Made by a program: the position numbers and the translations under genes. The notes beneath the pieces are model-generated. The model searched no databases, was not told the origin of the DNA, and saw nothing but the letters and a program-made list of their open reading frames with translations. From JBOHHM01 sp050725495 (GTDB taxonomy: Bacteria > Pseudomonadota > Gammaproteobacteria > Burkholderiales > Burkholderiaceae_C), in assembly GCA_050725495.1 (NCBI GenBank), contig JBOHHM010000033.1:1-5115 (forward strand): a stretch of DNA of 5,115 bases, read 5' to 3'. Shown one piece after another: positions 4,841 through 5,115 of this stretch; position 1 is the first letter of the stretch; the number at the start of each line of letters is the position of its first letter.

Positions 4841-5115
4841 TCAGATCTGCGGTTTGCGTGCGGGGGTCCATTCTCCTGAGCGTGGCCAGCAGCGCCCGGG
4901 ACGCTGCTGAGCGCTGGCGAACGCCAGCACCTGGCGGGACCAGGGCATTTGCGAGGTGCCGATCTGCAGCGCGAGCTGATCGCGCATGAGCCGGCTCACC
5001 CCGGCGTGCGCCGCATCGTCGAGGTGGTCGAACCTCAGTTCCTGGACGAAGCGAACAACGGCTTGCTCCAGCGGGGGCAATTGGTCGGCGAGCTGAAATC
5101 CTGTCGGGTGTGGGT
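4841..5115 (-). CDS. Carboxymuconolactone-decarboxylase-like protein, C-terminal part (runs off the window)
   Basis: The frame is open from the window's right edge to a TGA at 4841-4843, giving about 91 residues. The segment LPPLEQAVVRFVQELRF followed by AGVSRLMRDQLALQIGTSQM and QVLAFASA matches the late part of carboxymuconolactone decarboxylase/AhpD-like proteins: the helix after the active site, then a stretch like L.LxIGTYQMLxxxL. These proteins are small helical enzymes, often in aromatic degradation or peroxide defence. The catalytic Cys/His region would lie outside the window. The last 25 residues or so (QQRPGRCWPRSGEWTPARKPQI) do not look like the family, so the end may have been altered by a frameshift. 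The SDR start follows 77 bases later on the same strand. The assignment is moderate because the similarity is short. Confidence 0.5.
   Translation of the reverse strand, partial: PHPTGFQLADQLPPLEQAVVRFVQELRFDHLDDAAHAGVSRLMRDQLALQIGTSQMPWSRQVLAFASAQQRPGRCWPRSGEWTPARKPQI
4887..4928. repeat. Two tandem inverted repeats
   Basis: CAGCAGCG (4887-4894) pairs with CGCTGCTG (4902-4909) around a 7-base loop. Directly after it GCTGGCG (4913-4919) pairs with CGCCAGC (4922-4928) across AA. Both are perfect. They lie under the poorly conserved end of the decarboxylase-like frame. No T-run follows on either strand, so they are not typical terminators. Confidence 0.5.

Noticed and set aside
1..5115. Search for CRISPR arrays, tRNA or rRNA genes and tandem repeats
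   Set aside because: I saw no regularly spaced repeats, no tRNA-like cloverleaf and no rRNA sequence anywhere in the window.

Overview
The window looks like a chromosomal segment of a GC-rich betaproteobacterium, most likely a member of the Comamonadaceae (the Variovorax, Acidovorax, Polaromonas, Comamonas group). The basis is the protein styles, the strong GC bias at third codon positions, and a palindromic intergenic element at the left edge of a type I recall as common in that family. Every gene I can support lies on the minus strand, so transcription runs from right to left.

Layout in transcription order: (1) 5115-4841, the C-terminal part of a carboxymuconolactone-decarboxylase-like protein that runs in from outside the window. 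(2) 4763-3964, a short-chain dehydrogenase/reductase (SDR) split by one frameshift. It also lacks the usual YxxxK catalytic motif. (3) About 3883-3764, a remnant of an IS630-family transposase. (4) 3677-3063, an intact TetR-family regulator. (5) 3062-2634, an intergenic region of about 430 bases with a nested dyad that makes a good operator candidate, plus an orphan ribosome binding site facing the other way. (6) 2633-82, a tight three-gene operon: a CitE/HpcH-type CoA-ester lyase, a single-domain MaoC hydratase and an acyl-CoA dehydrogenase. (7) 80-41, a strong hairpin terminator after the operon.

The operon is the core of the window. Dehydrogenase, MaoC hydratase and CitE-type lyase are the same three enzyme classes, in the same reaction logic (oxidise, hydrate, cleave), as methylsuccinyl-CoA dehydrogenase, mesaconyl-CoA hydratase and beta-methylmalyl-CoA lyase of the ethylmalonyl-CoA pathway. 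The proteins here are of the ordinary short types rather than the long dedicated ones, and two of them have altered active-site positions. A related but distinct acyl-CoA breakdown route is therefore plausible. No CoA ligase or CoA transferase is present to reveal the substrate. The TetR gene just upstream, in the same direction, is the obvious candidate regulator.

The right-hand part (broken SDR, transposase scrap, divergent decarboxylase end) looks like a decaying accessory segment joined next to the TetR gene.
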